DNA of 32,950 nucleotides from Acidobacteriota bacterium (GTDB lineage: Bacteria; Acidobacteriota; Thermoanaerobaculia; Multivoradales; JAHEKO01). Each line of letters begins with the position of its first letter. Position 1 is the stretch's first letter. This document shows, one piece after another, positions 16,138 through 25,293 of the stretch. Location of the stretch: assembly GCA_029263375.1 (NCBI GenBank), contig JAJCXP010000330.1:1-32950 (forward strand), read 5' to 3'. The position numbers were made by a program, and so were the translations under genes. The notes below the pieces were generated by a model, which saw nothing but the letters and a program-made list of their open reading frames with translations, ran no database searches and had not been told where the DNA came from.

Positions 16138-19100
16138 TGCAGCTGCCGCGCCTGGCGGTCCAGCGCCCGATCACCACCGCGATGCTCCTGATCAGCGTGC
16201 TGGTGCTGGGGAGCATCGCGCTCTTCCGCCTGCCGCTCGCCTACCTGCCCGAGGTCGACGCGCCGTTCATTGGCGTCCAGATCCCGATGCCGAACTCCAA
16301 TCCGATGCAGGTGGAGAAGGATCTGGTCAAGCCGGTGGAGGAGGTGCTGGCGACGCTGCCGGCGGTCAAGACCCTGAACTCGCAGGCCGACGCCGACCAG
16401 GCCCAGTTCTTTCTGGAGTTCGACTGGGGCGAGGATCTGGACATCGTCCGGATGCAGGTCAGCGAGAAGATGGATCAGGTCAGGCCGGAGCTGCCCGACG
16501 ACATCGGTGAGATCGTCATCTTCTCGTTCAACACCAACGACATCCCGGTGGTGCAGGCGCGGGTGTCGGCCAAGGGGGTCGACCTCTCCGAGAGCTACGA
16601 CCTGATCGAAGCGCGGATCCTCAACCGGCTGCGCCGGGTGCCGGGAGTCGCGCGGGTGACGCTCGACGGCGTCGAGCCCAAGGAGATCGACATCGAGCTG
16701 GTGCTCTCCAAGATCCGCGAGCACGCGGTCGACGTCGGGGAGCTCATCCAACAGCTCCAGGGAGCGTCATCGAATCTGGTGCTCGGGCAGATCGAGGCCG
16801 GCGGGCTGCGCTTCACGGCGCGCGCGCTCGGTGAGTTCACCTCGGTCGAGGAGATCGGCAATCTACAGATCAATCAGCGCGGCCTGCGGCTCAAGGACAT
16901 CGCGGAGATCTCCTACGAGGAGCCGCCGATCCCGCACGGACGGCACCTCGACCTCGAGTTCGCCGTCGGGCTCGACGTGTTCAAGGAGTCGACCGCCAAC
17001 ACCGTCGAGGTAGTGCGCGAGGTGATGTCGGTCATCCAGACCGAGATCAACAACGATCCACTGCTTGCCGGCGTCAGCCTGTTCGTCTGGGAGGATCAGG
17101 GCGAGGAGATCTCGGGCGGTCTGACCGGCCTGCTCAAGGCGGGCAGTATTGGCGCGCTGCTGGCGATCTTCAGCCTCTACTTCTTCCTGCGCCGGCTCGA
17201 CTCGACGGTCATCGTGTCGCTGTCGATCCCATTCTCCATCCTCGCCGCGTGCGGCGTCATGTTCTTCCTCGGCAAGACGCTCAACGTCCTGTCGATGATG
17301 GGCTTGATGCTGGCCGTGGGGATGCTGGTCGACAACGCCGTCGTCGTGCTCGAGTCGATCGACCGGACCCATCGAACCGAGAAGGACCCAAAGGAGGCGG
17401 CGCTCAAAGGCGCGCGCGGTGTTTCGACCGCGGTCGCCGCCTCGACCCTTACCACTGTGATCGTCTTCCTGCCGCTGATGATCGGTGCGCGCACCGACCT
17501 CACGACCTGGCTCAAAGAGATCGGCATCACGATCACCATCGCCCTGATCTGCTCGCTGTTCTCGTCGCTGACTCTCATCCCGCTGATGTCGGCCCACTTC
17601 CTGGGCCGCAAGCGGCCGCGGCCGGTCAAGGCGATCTCCTGGCTCGAGGAGAAGTACGCCGGCTCGCTGCGTTGGACGCTCCGTCACCCGGCCAAGACCT
17701 TCGGCATCATCATCCTCGGCCTCGGCGTCGGGCTGCTGCCGTTCTTCACCGGCATGGTCGAATCGGCGATCTTCTCGGGCACCGTCAACGAGCGGATCTT
17801 TCTGCGCTACGAATTCGCCGACCACACCTACAAGAGCGAGGCGCTCGACGTGGTCAACCAGGTCGAGCCGTTCCTGTGGGAGAACAAGGAGAAGTGGGAG
17901 GTCGCCTCGCTCTACACCTTCTGGCAGGAGAACCGAGCCGAGACGACTCTGATCCTGTCGCGGAAGAACATGAGCGACAACGAGATCCGTGATCTGCGCA
18001 AGCGGATTCGTGATGAGCTCCCCGAGATCCCGGGCGTCAAGCTCTACTTCGAGGACGACGCCGACACCGGCGGCAACACCCACTTCTTCGCGGTGAAGTT
18101 CTTCGGCCAGGACTCGGGCATCCTCGAGGAGCTCGCCACCGAGGCCGAGCGCCGCATCGAGACCGTGGCGGGCGTTCAAGACGTGCGGACCTCGTTCCGC
18201 GACACGCAGCGCGAGGTGCAGGTGCGGGTCAACCGCGACAAGGCGGAGCGCGCCGGGCTCGACGCCCAGGATGTCGCCGACATCTTCTCCTTCACGCTCG
18301 GCGCGATGCGCATGCCGCGCTTCAACACCGGCGAGCGCGAGGTCGACACCTGGCTCGCCCTGCGGATGGAGGATCGGCAGAACATCGAGGACATCAAGGC
18401 CATCCAGGTCGGCGGCGGCTCCGAGGGCCGGCCGATCACGCTCGCCGATATCGCCACCTTCGAGATCGTGCCGCGGCCGAAGGAGATCGTGCGCGAGAAC
18501 CGCCGCGTCCGGGTCTCCGTGCGCGCGACCTACGAGGGCGAGGACTGGGACAGCACCCAGGAGGAGATCGCCGGCCTGATGGACGCCTTCGACCTGCCGC
18601 CGGGCTACTCGTGGTCGTGGAACGATCGGATCATCGAGCAGGGCGAGCAGAGCGCCCAGATGGGGATCAACTTCCTGTTGGCGCTGGTTCTCGTCTACCT
18701 GGTCATGGCCTCGCTGTTCGAGTCGCTCGCGCAGCCGTTCGCCATCCTGTTCTCGATCCCGTTCGCCCTGCCCGGCGCCGCCTGGATGCTCGCCGCCACC
18801 GGCACCAGCTTCAACCTGATGGCGCAGATCGGCCTGCTGATCCTGATGGGGATCGTCGTCAACAACGGCATCGTCCTGCTCGACCACATGAACCAGCTCC
18901 GCCGCGGCGGCCTGTCGCGCGAGGAATCGATCCTCCAGGCCGGCCGCGAGCGCCTGCGCCCGATCCTGATGACCGCGATCACGACCATCATCGGTCTTCT
19001 GCCGCTGGCGGTCCGCGGCCCCGCGACGAGCGGGATCTTCTACTACCCGCTCGCCCGAACCGTCATGGGCGGCTTGATCTCGTCCGCGATCCTGACACTC

Positions 19101-19229
19101 CTGGTGCTGCCGTATATCAGTGTCGGCATGGAGAACGTGGGGGAGTGGCTCAAGCGGCTGTGGCGGGTGTCGTCGACGAAGAAGTCGGGGACTGCGGAAC
19201 CGCTCGAAGAGGCGCCCCAGATTCCCTGA
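16137..19229 (+). CDS. RND-family efflux permease 2 (HAE1/AcrB type)
   Basis: 1030 residues. It is a full-length second permease whose ATG overlaps the previous stop by one base, so the two are made together. TM4 has AVGMLVDNAVVVLESI with Asp399-Asn400, and TM10 has GIVVNNGIVLLD with Asn909-Asn910, the same relay variant as permease 1. Sequence identity to permease 1 is modest by eye (they differ through both porter loops), so this is not a recent duplication. One adaptor with two different permeases recalls MdtABC, where the two permeases form a mixed trimer; that is a possibility here. No outer-membrane factor follows; a shared TolC-like channel elsewhere is expected. Confidence 0.93.
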   Translation: MQLPRLAVQRPITTAMLLISVLVLGSIALFRLPLAYLPEVDAPFIGVQIPMPNSNPMQVEKDLVKPVEEVLATLPAVKTLNSQADADQAQFFLEFDWGEDLDIVRMQVSEKMDQVRPELPDDIGEIVIFSFNTNDIPVVQARVSAKGVDLSESYDLIEARILNRLRRVPGVARVTLDGVEPKEIDIELVLSKIREHAVDVGELIQQLQGASSNLVLGQIEAGGLRFTARALGEFTSVEEIGNLQINQRGLRLKDIAEISYEEPPIPHGRHLDLEFAVGLDVFKESTANTVEVVREVMSVIQTEINNDPLLAGVSLFVWEDQGEEISGGLTGLLKAGSIGALLAIFSLYFFLRRLDSTVIVSLSIPFSILAACGVMFFLGKTLNVLSMMGLMLAVGMLVDNAVVVLESIDRTHRTEKDPKEAALKGARGVSTAVAASTLTTVIVFLPLMIGARTDLTTWLKEIGITITIALICSLFSSLTLIPLMSAHFLGRKRPRPVKAISWLEEKYAGSLRWTLRHPAKTFGIIILGLGVGLLPFFTGMVESAIFSGTVNERIFLRYEFADHTYKSEALDVVNQVEPFLWENKEKWEVASLYTFWQENRAETTLILSRKNMSDNEIRDLRKRIRDELPEIPGVKLYFEDDADTGGNTHFFAVKFFGQDSGILEELATEAERRIETVAGVQDVRTSFRDTQREVQVRVNRDKAERAGLDAQDVADIFSFTLGAMRMPRFNTGEREVDTWLALRMEDRQNIEDIKAIQVGGGSEGRPITLADIATFEIVPRPKEIVRENRRVRVSVRATYEGEDWDSTQEEIAGLMDAFDLPPGYSWSWNDRIIEQGEQSAQMGINFLLALVLVYLVMASLFESLAQPFAILFSIPFALPGAAWMLAATGTSFNLMAQIGLLILMGIVVNNGIVLLDHMNQLRRGGLSREESILQAGRERLRPILMTAITTIIGLLPLAVRGPATSGIFYYPLARTVMGGLISSAILTLLVLPYISVGMENVGEWLKRLWRVSSTKKSGTAEPLEEAPQIP

Positions 19230-19706
19230 CGTCGGTCCCCCAGGACCAACGCAACCCCCCAGCGCCTGATGCTAGTGTGACGGGGCCTGACGGAGGATGT
19301 CGTCCTGACCGCGAAGTACCCGGGCAACCCCGATGAAGGTACGTGTGTGGTCGCGTCCATGGAGGGCCTCCGAGGGGTTCGGCGAACATTGTAACCTCCA
19401 CTTTTTCAACGCTTTAGATTCCGTTCTGAGACGCGATCGAGGGGCAATCCGGCGATCGTGCCAGGTTGATCCACGATCGCGTCTCAGGCCCGATTCTCGG
19501 GCGAGGGAGCGGCATCTGTGTTGTTGGCCGGCCAGGCGAAACGAGACCGGCCCAGAGACCTGTCAAGCAGAATCTCCAGGATCGGTGTGACAATTTCGCG
19601 GTGACGTGGGCGCGCGGGCTGGACTCGTTCCAGCCGCGCCGGTGCTGTCCGTTTCCAGATGGCCACTCGATGCCGCCGCCCGCACAGCCGCCGATATACT
19701 CGCGCC
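19230..19706. other. 477-base intergenic region between RND operon and E1 gene
   Basis: No credible gene is seen. Directly after the permease stop lies a small hairpin (GGTCC 19234-19238 with GGACC 19243-19247). The inverted repeats at 19426-19487 are listed separately. GCGCGGGCTGGA (19612-19623) pairs with TCCAGCCGCGC (19629-19639) around CTCGT with one bulged G. None has a T-run. TATACT (19695-19700) is a good -10 box whose start point would fall on the ATG at 19707, hinting at a leaderless message, but no -35 box is seen. Confidence 0.5.
19426..19487. repeat. 14-base inverted repeat with an alternative nested stem
   Basis: CTGAGACGCGATCG (19426-19439) is the exact inverse of CGATCGCGTCTCAG (19474-19487). 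Inside it, GCGATCGTG (19452-19460) is the exact inverse of CACGATCGC (19472-19480). The right arms overlap, so only one stem can form at a time. It lies 220 bases before the E1 start. It could be a paired operator, a terminator for the RND operon or an RNA switch; the sequence does not decide. Confidence 0.6.
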
Positions 19707-22091
19707 ATGCCCGATTCCGCCGGGGCGCCTCCCCGCGCACTCCCCAAGAACTTGCTGCGCGACCTCCACGGCTTCCTGAGTCTCGAGGCGCCGTTCCTGA
19801 TTCGCGACCTGCCGCAGGTCGAGAGCGAGGACGAGCTCGAGCAGGCGCTTCTGCGCCGGATCGACGAGCGTTTCCGCACCGGCGAGGAGTTCGCCAACCA
19901 GCGACTCTTCCCGATGGTCAACCACCAGCGGGCCGTCAACTGGTCGCGTGAGGCGCTCGATATCCAGATCCGCGGCTTCTTCGAGCGGCGGCGGATCAAG
20001 GCGTCGATCACCGACGAGGAGCGCAAGCTGATGCTGCGCACCATGATCTTGACGCGCGAGGTCGATAACTTCCTCAAGCGCGCCTTCGACAAGAAGGAGA
20101 TCATGTGGGAGGGCTATCCCTCGCCGCAGAAGGGGTTCCGCTCGACCGGCCAGGAAGCGATCGTCGGCGCCGCTCTGCGCCTCAGGCGGCCGCCCGAGTA
20201 CGGGGAGGGCGAGGGCTACACCGGCGACTACATCGGGCCGATGATCCGCGACCTCGGCGCGCTGCTGATGTTCATGCCCGATCCGCTGCATCCGATCCTG
20301 GTGCAGTACGGCAAGAAGGGCACGCCCGTCGATGGCCGCGACATTCACACCGGTGATTTCTCCAAGGGCGTCCTGCCGCCCGCCGCGCCGCTCGCGATCG
20401 CGACCCAGACCCTCATCGGCATGGCCTACGCCTTCAAGGTGCGCAAGCAGGACCGGGTGTGCGTGTCGTTCATCGGCGACGGCGGCTCGAGCCTCGGCGA
20501 GTGGCACGAAGCGATCAACCTCGCCGGCGTCCAGAAGCTCGGCATGGTTTTCATCATTGAAAACAACCAGTGGGCGCTCGGCACCCACGTCAGCGAGCAG
20601 ACCGCCGCCAAGCGCTTCGCCCTGCGCGCCGCCGGCTACGGCATGCCGGGCCTGACCCTGTTCGGCAACGACCCCGAGGAGGTCGCCGCCGGCGTCGCCT
20701 GGGGCGTCGACCGCGCCCGCAAGGGCCTCGGCCCGTGTCTCATCGAGCTTATGACCTACCGGCGCCCGGGCCACGCGCACCACGACGACGACCGCTTCCA
20801 CGGTAGCGCCGAAGCCAAGATCCCCGGCTACGAATTCCCCGAGGAGCTCCGCGAGTGGGAGAAGGTCGATCCGCTCGATCTCTACGGTGCGCGACTCGAA
20901 GAGTCAGGCGTGGTGTCCCAGGAGGAGCGCCACCAGCTCGAGAAGGAAGCCGAGGTCGAGGTGCTCAAGGCCGGCGAGAAGGCGGCCGAGGCCCCCTGGC
21001 CCGAGCCGTCCGACTACCTCAATCGAGAGTTCGCGCCCCGCGTCCTCCCGATCCCCAGGCCTCGCCCCGAGCCCAAGACCAAGAAGATGTCCTACGACGA
21101 AGCCGTCCGCCAGGCGCGCGTCGAAATGATGGAGGAGGACGAGAACGTCTACGTCCTAGGCGAGGACGTCGGCGGCCGCTACGGCGGCGCCTTCGGCGTC
21201 ACCCGCGGCCTGACCAAGACCTTCGGCCCGCTGCGCTGCATGAACACCCCGCTAGCCGAGTCCGCCATCGTCGGCTGCGGCGTCGGCTCGGCCCTCATGC
21301 GCATGCGCCCGGTCGTCGAGATGCAGTTCGCCGACTTCTTGGCGCCTGCGTTCAATGCGCTGGTGAACAACGCGGCGAAGGTCTATTGGCGATGGGGAAG
21401 GGCTGTGCCGATGGTCGTGCGGCTACCGTACGGCGGCGCGACCGGCGACATGAAGAAGCTCCTGGGTGGCGGGCCGTTTCACAGTCAGTGCCCCGAGATG
21501 TGGTTCATGCGCACGCCTGGGTGGAAGATCGTGGCGCCCTCGACGCCTGCAGATGCCAAGGGGCTGATGATCGCGGCGATCCGGGACGAGAATCCGGTGA
21601 TCTTTCTGGAATCGAAGGGGTTGTACGGTTTTTTCCGGACGGATCTGAGGGAGGAAGTGCCGCTCGGGACGGAGCACGAGGTGCCGATTGGGAACGCGGT
21701 CGTGCGGCGGGAGGGGACGGATGTGACCGTCGTGAGCTACGGGGCGATGGTTTGGACGGCGATGGCGGCGGCGGACGAGTTGGAGAGGGAGGGGGTTTCG
21801 GTGGAGGTGGTGGACTTGAGGAGTTTGTGGCCGTTGGATGAGGAGACTGTGACGGAATCGGTTCGGAAGTCGGGTCGAGTGGTCGTGGTGCACGAAGACG
21901 CCCCTCGTGGAGGAGCTGCAGGCGAGCTCGCCGCCCTCCTCTTCGATCGGGCCTTCTTCAATCTCGATGCTCCAGTAAGACGGGTCGCAGGCCAAAGCGG
22001 ACCAGTTCCCTATGCGCCAGGCTTGGAGCTCGATTACCTTCCTTCGTGTAGTGGAGTCGTGGACGCCGTGCGAAGAGTTGTCAGTGAGTGA
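19707..22091 (+). CDS. Fused E1 alpha/beta subunits of a thiamine-diphosphate 2-oxoacid dehydrogenase
   Basis: 794 residues from the ATG at 19707; an in-frame ATG at 19659 would add a basic, proline-rich stretch with no ribosome site. The alpha-like half (about 95-440) has the thiamine-diphosphate motif GDG (257-259) to ENN (286-287). The beta-like half starts at about 461 (MSYDEAVRQARVEMM) with YVLGEDVGGRYGG, PLAESAIVG and the C-terminal VVDLRSLWPLD. Separate alpha and beta genes are usual for branched-chain 2-oxoacid or pyruvate dehydrogenase E1; here they form one chain. It would decarboxylate a 2-oxoacid and hand the acyl group to an E2 that is not in the window. The substrate cannot be fixed from sequence. 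Third codon positions change from C-rich to G-rich near 21.35 kb. Confidence 0.9.
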   Translation: MPDSAGAPPRALPKNLLRDLHGFLSLEAPFLIRDLPQVESEDELEQALLRRIDERFRTGEEFANQRLFPMVNHQRAVNWSREALDIQIRGFFERRRIKASITDEERKLMLRTMILTREVDNFLKRAFDKKEIMWEGYPSPQKGFRSTGQEAIVGAALRLRRPPEYGEGEGYTGDYIGPMIRDLGALLMFMPDPLHPILVQYGKKGTPVDGRDIHTGDFSKGVLPPAAPLAIATQTLIGMAYAFKVRKQDRVCVSFIGDGGSSLGEWHEAINLAGVQKLGMVFIIENNQWALGTHVSEQTAAKRFALRAAGYGMPGLTLFGNDPEEVAAGVAWGVDRARKGLGPCLIELMTYRRPGHAHHDDDRFHGSAEAKIPGYEFPEELREWEKVDPLDLYGARLEESGVVSQEERHQLEKEAEVEVLKAGEKAAEAPWPEPSDYLNREFAPRVLPIPRPRPEPKTKKMSYDEAVRQARVEMMEEDENVYVLGEDVGGRYGGAFGVTRGLTKTFGPLRCMNTPLAESAIVGCGVGSALMRMRPVVEMQFADFLAPAFNALVNNAAKVYWRWGRAVPMVVRLPYGGATGDMKKLLGGGPFHSQCPEMWFMRTPGWKIVAPSTPADAKGLMIAAIRDENPVIFLESKGLYGFFRTDLREEVPLGTEHEVPIGNAVVRREGTDVTVVSYGAMVWTAMAAADELEREGVSVEVVDLRSLWPLDEETVTESVRKSGRVVVVHEDAPRGGAAGELAALLFDRAFFNLDAPVRRVAGQSGPVPYAPGLELDYLPSCSGVVDAVRRVVSE

Positions 22092-22177
22092 ACATCTGGG
22101 GCTCCTGATACGAGCATCGGCATGGCAGACCTCGATCTGCCTCCGCGACTCTGCGGTGGTCTCGCAACGCAACTGAC

Positions 22178-25100
22178 ATGCGGATCGCCTTGCTGGTCGT
22201 TTCGTGCCTTTGCCTTGCCGCGTGTGGAGACGAAGAGTCCGGCGCGAGTAAGCTAGCTGAGCTTCAATATCGTCCCGTCCTGGGAAGGCTTAGCGTAGAT
22301 ACGGGCTATGAACCCTGTGAAGAGAACGACAGACGCCCACGCCTCTGCAGTGCCGATGGTCCAGGCTTGTTCCTCGTCAGATGCTCTCCACCACTGCGCA
22401 CAGGCAGCCGAGCCTTCAAGTACTTAAGCGACTGGCATGAGAAGAACGATGAGCTCGCTAGGAACGAAAGTCATGCCACCGGCCTTCACAGCCTCCTCTG
22501 GCAATCCACGGATCGGCTGGAGGCTACCGTCCAGAAGTTGGAGATCGGAGCCGTCATTTCGTCAGCTGCCAGCGTCCAGTCCGACCTTGCAGCCGCCAGA
22601 ATAGAGCACGGCCTCCGAAGAGACAGTGCGGAAGACTTTCTTGCTGCCATCACAGCTGCGGAGAAAGCGGTCGACCGAAGTCCCGGCTATGCGCCTGCGC
22701 TCTTCAATCGGGCGCTAGCTATCGAGCTCCTGGGGCTCACGTCGCCTGCAGTGGCGGCGTGGCGCAGGTACTTGGAGGTTGACCCCGAGAGCCTGTGGGC
22801 GGATGAGGCTGAACGGCGGCTCCGAACACTCGAGGCTCCGAGCGTGGCAAGTCGCTGGTCTATTGAAGGCCGGCCTCTGCTGGAGAGGTTTCTCCTTGGA
22901 TCGGCCAGCGATGTAGAGGCTGTCAACTCGGTCGTCGCCGAGTTCCCCCAGGAGGTGCGAGAGCTTTTGCAGCGTTCGGCATTGCCTGCTTGGGCGGTCG
23001 AGATCGCACCGAGGGCTGTCGAGTCCCAGTTGGCCCGATCCTGGTTGCTCGCGCAAGCGCTCGAGCGGGCGACCGGCGACTCCTTGTTGCGGCGCGACAT
23101 TGATCAACTACGGAGTCTTCTGGGCACTCCAATGGAGAGCGAGGCTCGCAGAGGGTATCAACTCCTCGATCAGGGTTATCGGGCTCTCTACGGAGAGTGG
23201 AGGCTCGAGACCGCGCGGGATGCCCTTGAGGCGGCCAGCTTGCTATTCGGCAAGATCGGCAGCCTTCAAGCTCTCTGGTCGCGCTTTCTTCTTGGGCTGA
23301 CCGAGTACTACGCTCAAGATGACGCACAGGCCCTTGTTCGTCTGGACAGTCTTGCGCCCCTGGCCGCCGTCGAGTCGCCTATTCTCGAAGCCAGGATCGA
23401 CTGGGTGCGTGGGTTGATTGGCTCCCGGAGCGGTCAGTATCAGCTGGCCTCGGATATGTACTCTTCAGCCCTCGATCGCTTCTGCGACGCGGGCGAGCGA
23501 CCGAACCAGGTCGTGATGCACTCATACCTCTCGCACGCTGCAAGCGTGATGGGAGACTTCCCAGAGGCATGGAATCGCCGCCATCGTGCTCTGACGGGCC
23601 TAGTAGAGGTGACGAGTCCCGTGCGGCGCTTTGCGATCCTCGAGACGATCCTGATGAATCTCAGGTCGGAAGGCTCCGAGCGAGGGGCTCTGCTGGTTGC
23701 GAATCAACTGGTTCGTGCTGCGGAACTCGACGGTGGATCTCACTTGAAGCACAGTGCTCTGATGCGACGCGCGTCGATATTCAATGCTCTCGGCGACTCG
23801 AAGAGTGCGGGCAATGATCTCGCTGCTGCCAGCATTGAGAAGGCTGCTACCGGCGATCCGACACTTGGTGCCCGTGTGCAGGCGGACGAAGATCTCCTAG
23901 CCGCTGAGCTCTTGGCGGTCTCCGACCCGTCTAGGGCCATCGAACTGGCGAATCGATCGCTCAAACTCTATCGCGCCAAGATGGTGACACCGCTCGAGCA
24001 GCGGGCACTGGCCGCTCGTGGTCGGGCGAAGCATTCGCTGGGCGAGTACGAAGCCGCTCTGGAGGACTATCTGGATGAGCTCCGCGTGCTCAGGCGGCAG
24101 CAGGCTTCGCTTGATACTGGCTTGAGTCGTGCCTCCTACCAGCGGCAGATGGGAGCAGCGTACTCTCGCGTAGTTCGCTTACTGGCTCTAGACCTGAATC
24201 GTCCGAAGGAGGCCCGCGAGTTTGCCGACCAGGCGCGGGCGTGGGCCGCTAGCGGAGCAGAGGACGCTCTCGGCGAAACAAGCACCGACACCCTCGCTTC
24301 GAACACCGTCTTGGTCGAATTTGCGGTGCTAGACGACGTGCTATGCGTGTGGGCTCAACGGGATGAGTTGCTGGTCCAGGAGTGCAAGCCGGGCGTAGTT
24401 GGAGCCATCGTCGCAGATACGTACAGGCTCATCACTCGTCTCGGGGAGGGTCCGATCCCCGCTGAACGCGGAGGAGCCGCCTACAGGCTCTACGAGATAC
24501 TGATTGCGCCAGCGGCTGAACTTCTCGATGGCGCGGATCGCTTGGTGATCGTTCCCGACGACGTCGTCGCGCTCGTGCCTTTCGCGGCGCTGAGTCGAGA
24601 CGCCCGGCCCCTGATTGAAGACTACGAGTTGATCTTTGCATCCAGTACTTTCGCCTTCCATAGGGCGAACCACCGACATCCTGAAGTCGGCTTGAGAGAA
24701 GCCGTCCTGTCCGTCTGGTCGTCTCCGCGAGTTGGTCAGTTCGGTCTCTCGTCGCTTCCGATGAGCGAGTTGGAGGCTCAGGAGGTCGCGACAATCTATG
24801 GCGGAGGAGTGGTGGCCGACGGGCAACACCTCAGCCGCGAGGCACTTCTCGAGCGGCTTGCGAGTGCCTCCGTATTTCACTTCGCGGGTCATGTGGCGCG
24901 TGCCGACCGCGAAGGCGCTCTTGAGCTTGTGCTCGGTAGCGGCCAGCCTGAGGCTGGTTTCGGTCCCGAGGACCTCAAGCACGGTCTCCTACCTAACCTA
25001 GATGTCGTCTTCCTGTCGGGCTGCCGCGCGACCGGCGTGGGCCCAGAGTCGCTTCCGGGCCCGCTTAGCCTTCTCGCCAGGAGCTTTCTCTCGGCTGGTG

Positions 25101-25285
25101 CTCGCTCAGTGGTAGGTTCCTCCTGGGATGTGTCGGACCGGGTGGCCAGAGAGATGGCTAGAGGTTTTCACACAGCCCGAGCCGCTGGTGCTCACCCGGC
25201 GAAGGCCCTCAGGTTGGCGCAACTAGACCTCCATATCAGGGATTCAGAAGGGACTTGGGCCTTTTACCGACTGTATGCCGGTTGA
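22178..25285 (+). CDS. Lipoprotein with TPR-like repeats and C-terminal CHAT (caspase-like) protease domain
   Basis: 1035 residues. Residues 1-16 are a lipoprotein signal with lipobox LAAC (Cys16), so the chain is anchored and faces the periplasm or surface. A Cys-containing region (about 40-70) precedes a long helical TPR-like part (about 140-680; e.g. APALFNRALAIELLGL, and ALAARGRAKHSLGEYEAALEDY split as KHSLGEYEAAL). The CHAT domain spans about 710-1035, with the catalytic pair visible: His905 in FHFAGHVAR and Cys949 in FLSGCRATG. CHAT proteases cut a partner protein when their repeats are engaged. No ribosome site is seen; the start is set by the signal peptide. Its 3' end meets the trypsin-like gene at 8 bases, tail to tail. 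G+C and codon use are lower than in flanking genes. Confidence 0.88.
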   Translation: MRIALLVVSCLCLAACGDEESGASKLAELQYRPVLGRLSVDTGYEPCEENDRRPRLCSADGPGLFLVRCSPPLRTGSRAFKYLSDWHEKNDELARNESHATGLHSLLWQSTDRLEATVQKLEIGAVISSAASVQSDLAAARIEHGLRRDSAEDFLAAITAAEKAVDRSPGYAPALFNRALAIELLGLTSPAVAAWRRYLEVDPESLWADEAERRLRTLEAPSVASRWSIEGRPLLERFLLGSASDVEAVNSVVAEFPQEVRELLQRSALPAWAVEIAPRAVESQLARSWLLAQALERATGDSLLRRDIDQLRSLLGTPMESEARRGYQLLDQGYRALYGEWRLETARDALEAASLLFGKIGSLQALWSRFLLGLTEYYAQDDAQALVRLDSLAPLAAVESPILEARIDWVRGLIGSRSGQYQLASDMYSSALDRFCDAGERPNQVVMHSYLSHAASVMGDFPEAWNRRHRALTGLVEVTSPVRRFAILETILMNLRSEGSERGALLVANQLVRAAELDGGSHLKHSALMRRASIFNALGDSKSAGNDLAAASIEKAATGDPTLGARVQADEDLLAAELLAVSDPSRAIELANRSLKLYRAKMVTPLEQRALAARGRAKHSLGEYEAALEDYLDELRVLRRQQASLDTGLSRASYQRQMGAAYSRVVRLLALDLNRPKEAREFADQARAWAASGAEDALGETSTDTLASNTVLVEFAVLDDVLCVWAQRDELLVQECKPGVVGAIVADTYRLITRLGEGPIPAERGGAAYRLYEILIAPAAELLDGADRLVIVPDDVVALVPFAALSRDARPLIEDYELIFASSTFAFHRANHRHPEVGLREAVLSVWSSPRVGQFGLSSLPMSELEAQEVATIYGGGVVADGQHLSREALLERLASASVFHFAGHVARADREGALELVLGSGQPEAGFGPEDLKHGLLPNLDVVFLSGCRATGVGPESLPGPLSLLARSFLSAGARSVVGSSWDVSDRVAREMARGFHTARAAGAHPAKALRLAQLDLHIRDSEGTWAFYRLYAG

Positions 25286-25293
25286 ATGGCCCC

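Noticed and set aside
16863-18887. 674-codon minus-strand frame opposite RND permease 2
   Set aside because: His/Asp/Arg-rich antisense reading of a clear permease gene; no domain signal.
19643-19706. Upstream ATG at 19659 as the E1 start
   Set aside because: The added residues are basic and unlike E1 proteins, there is no ribosome site, and a -10 box overlaps the extension.
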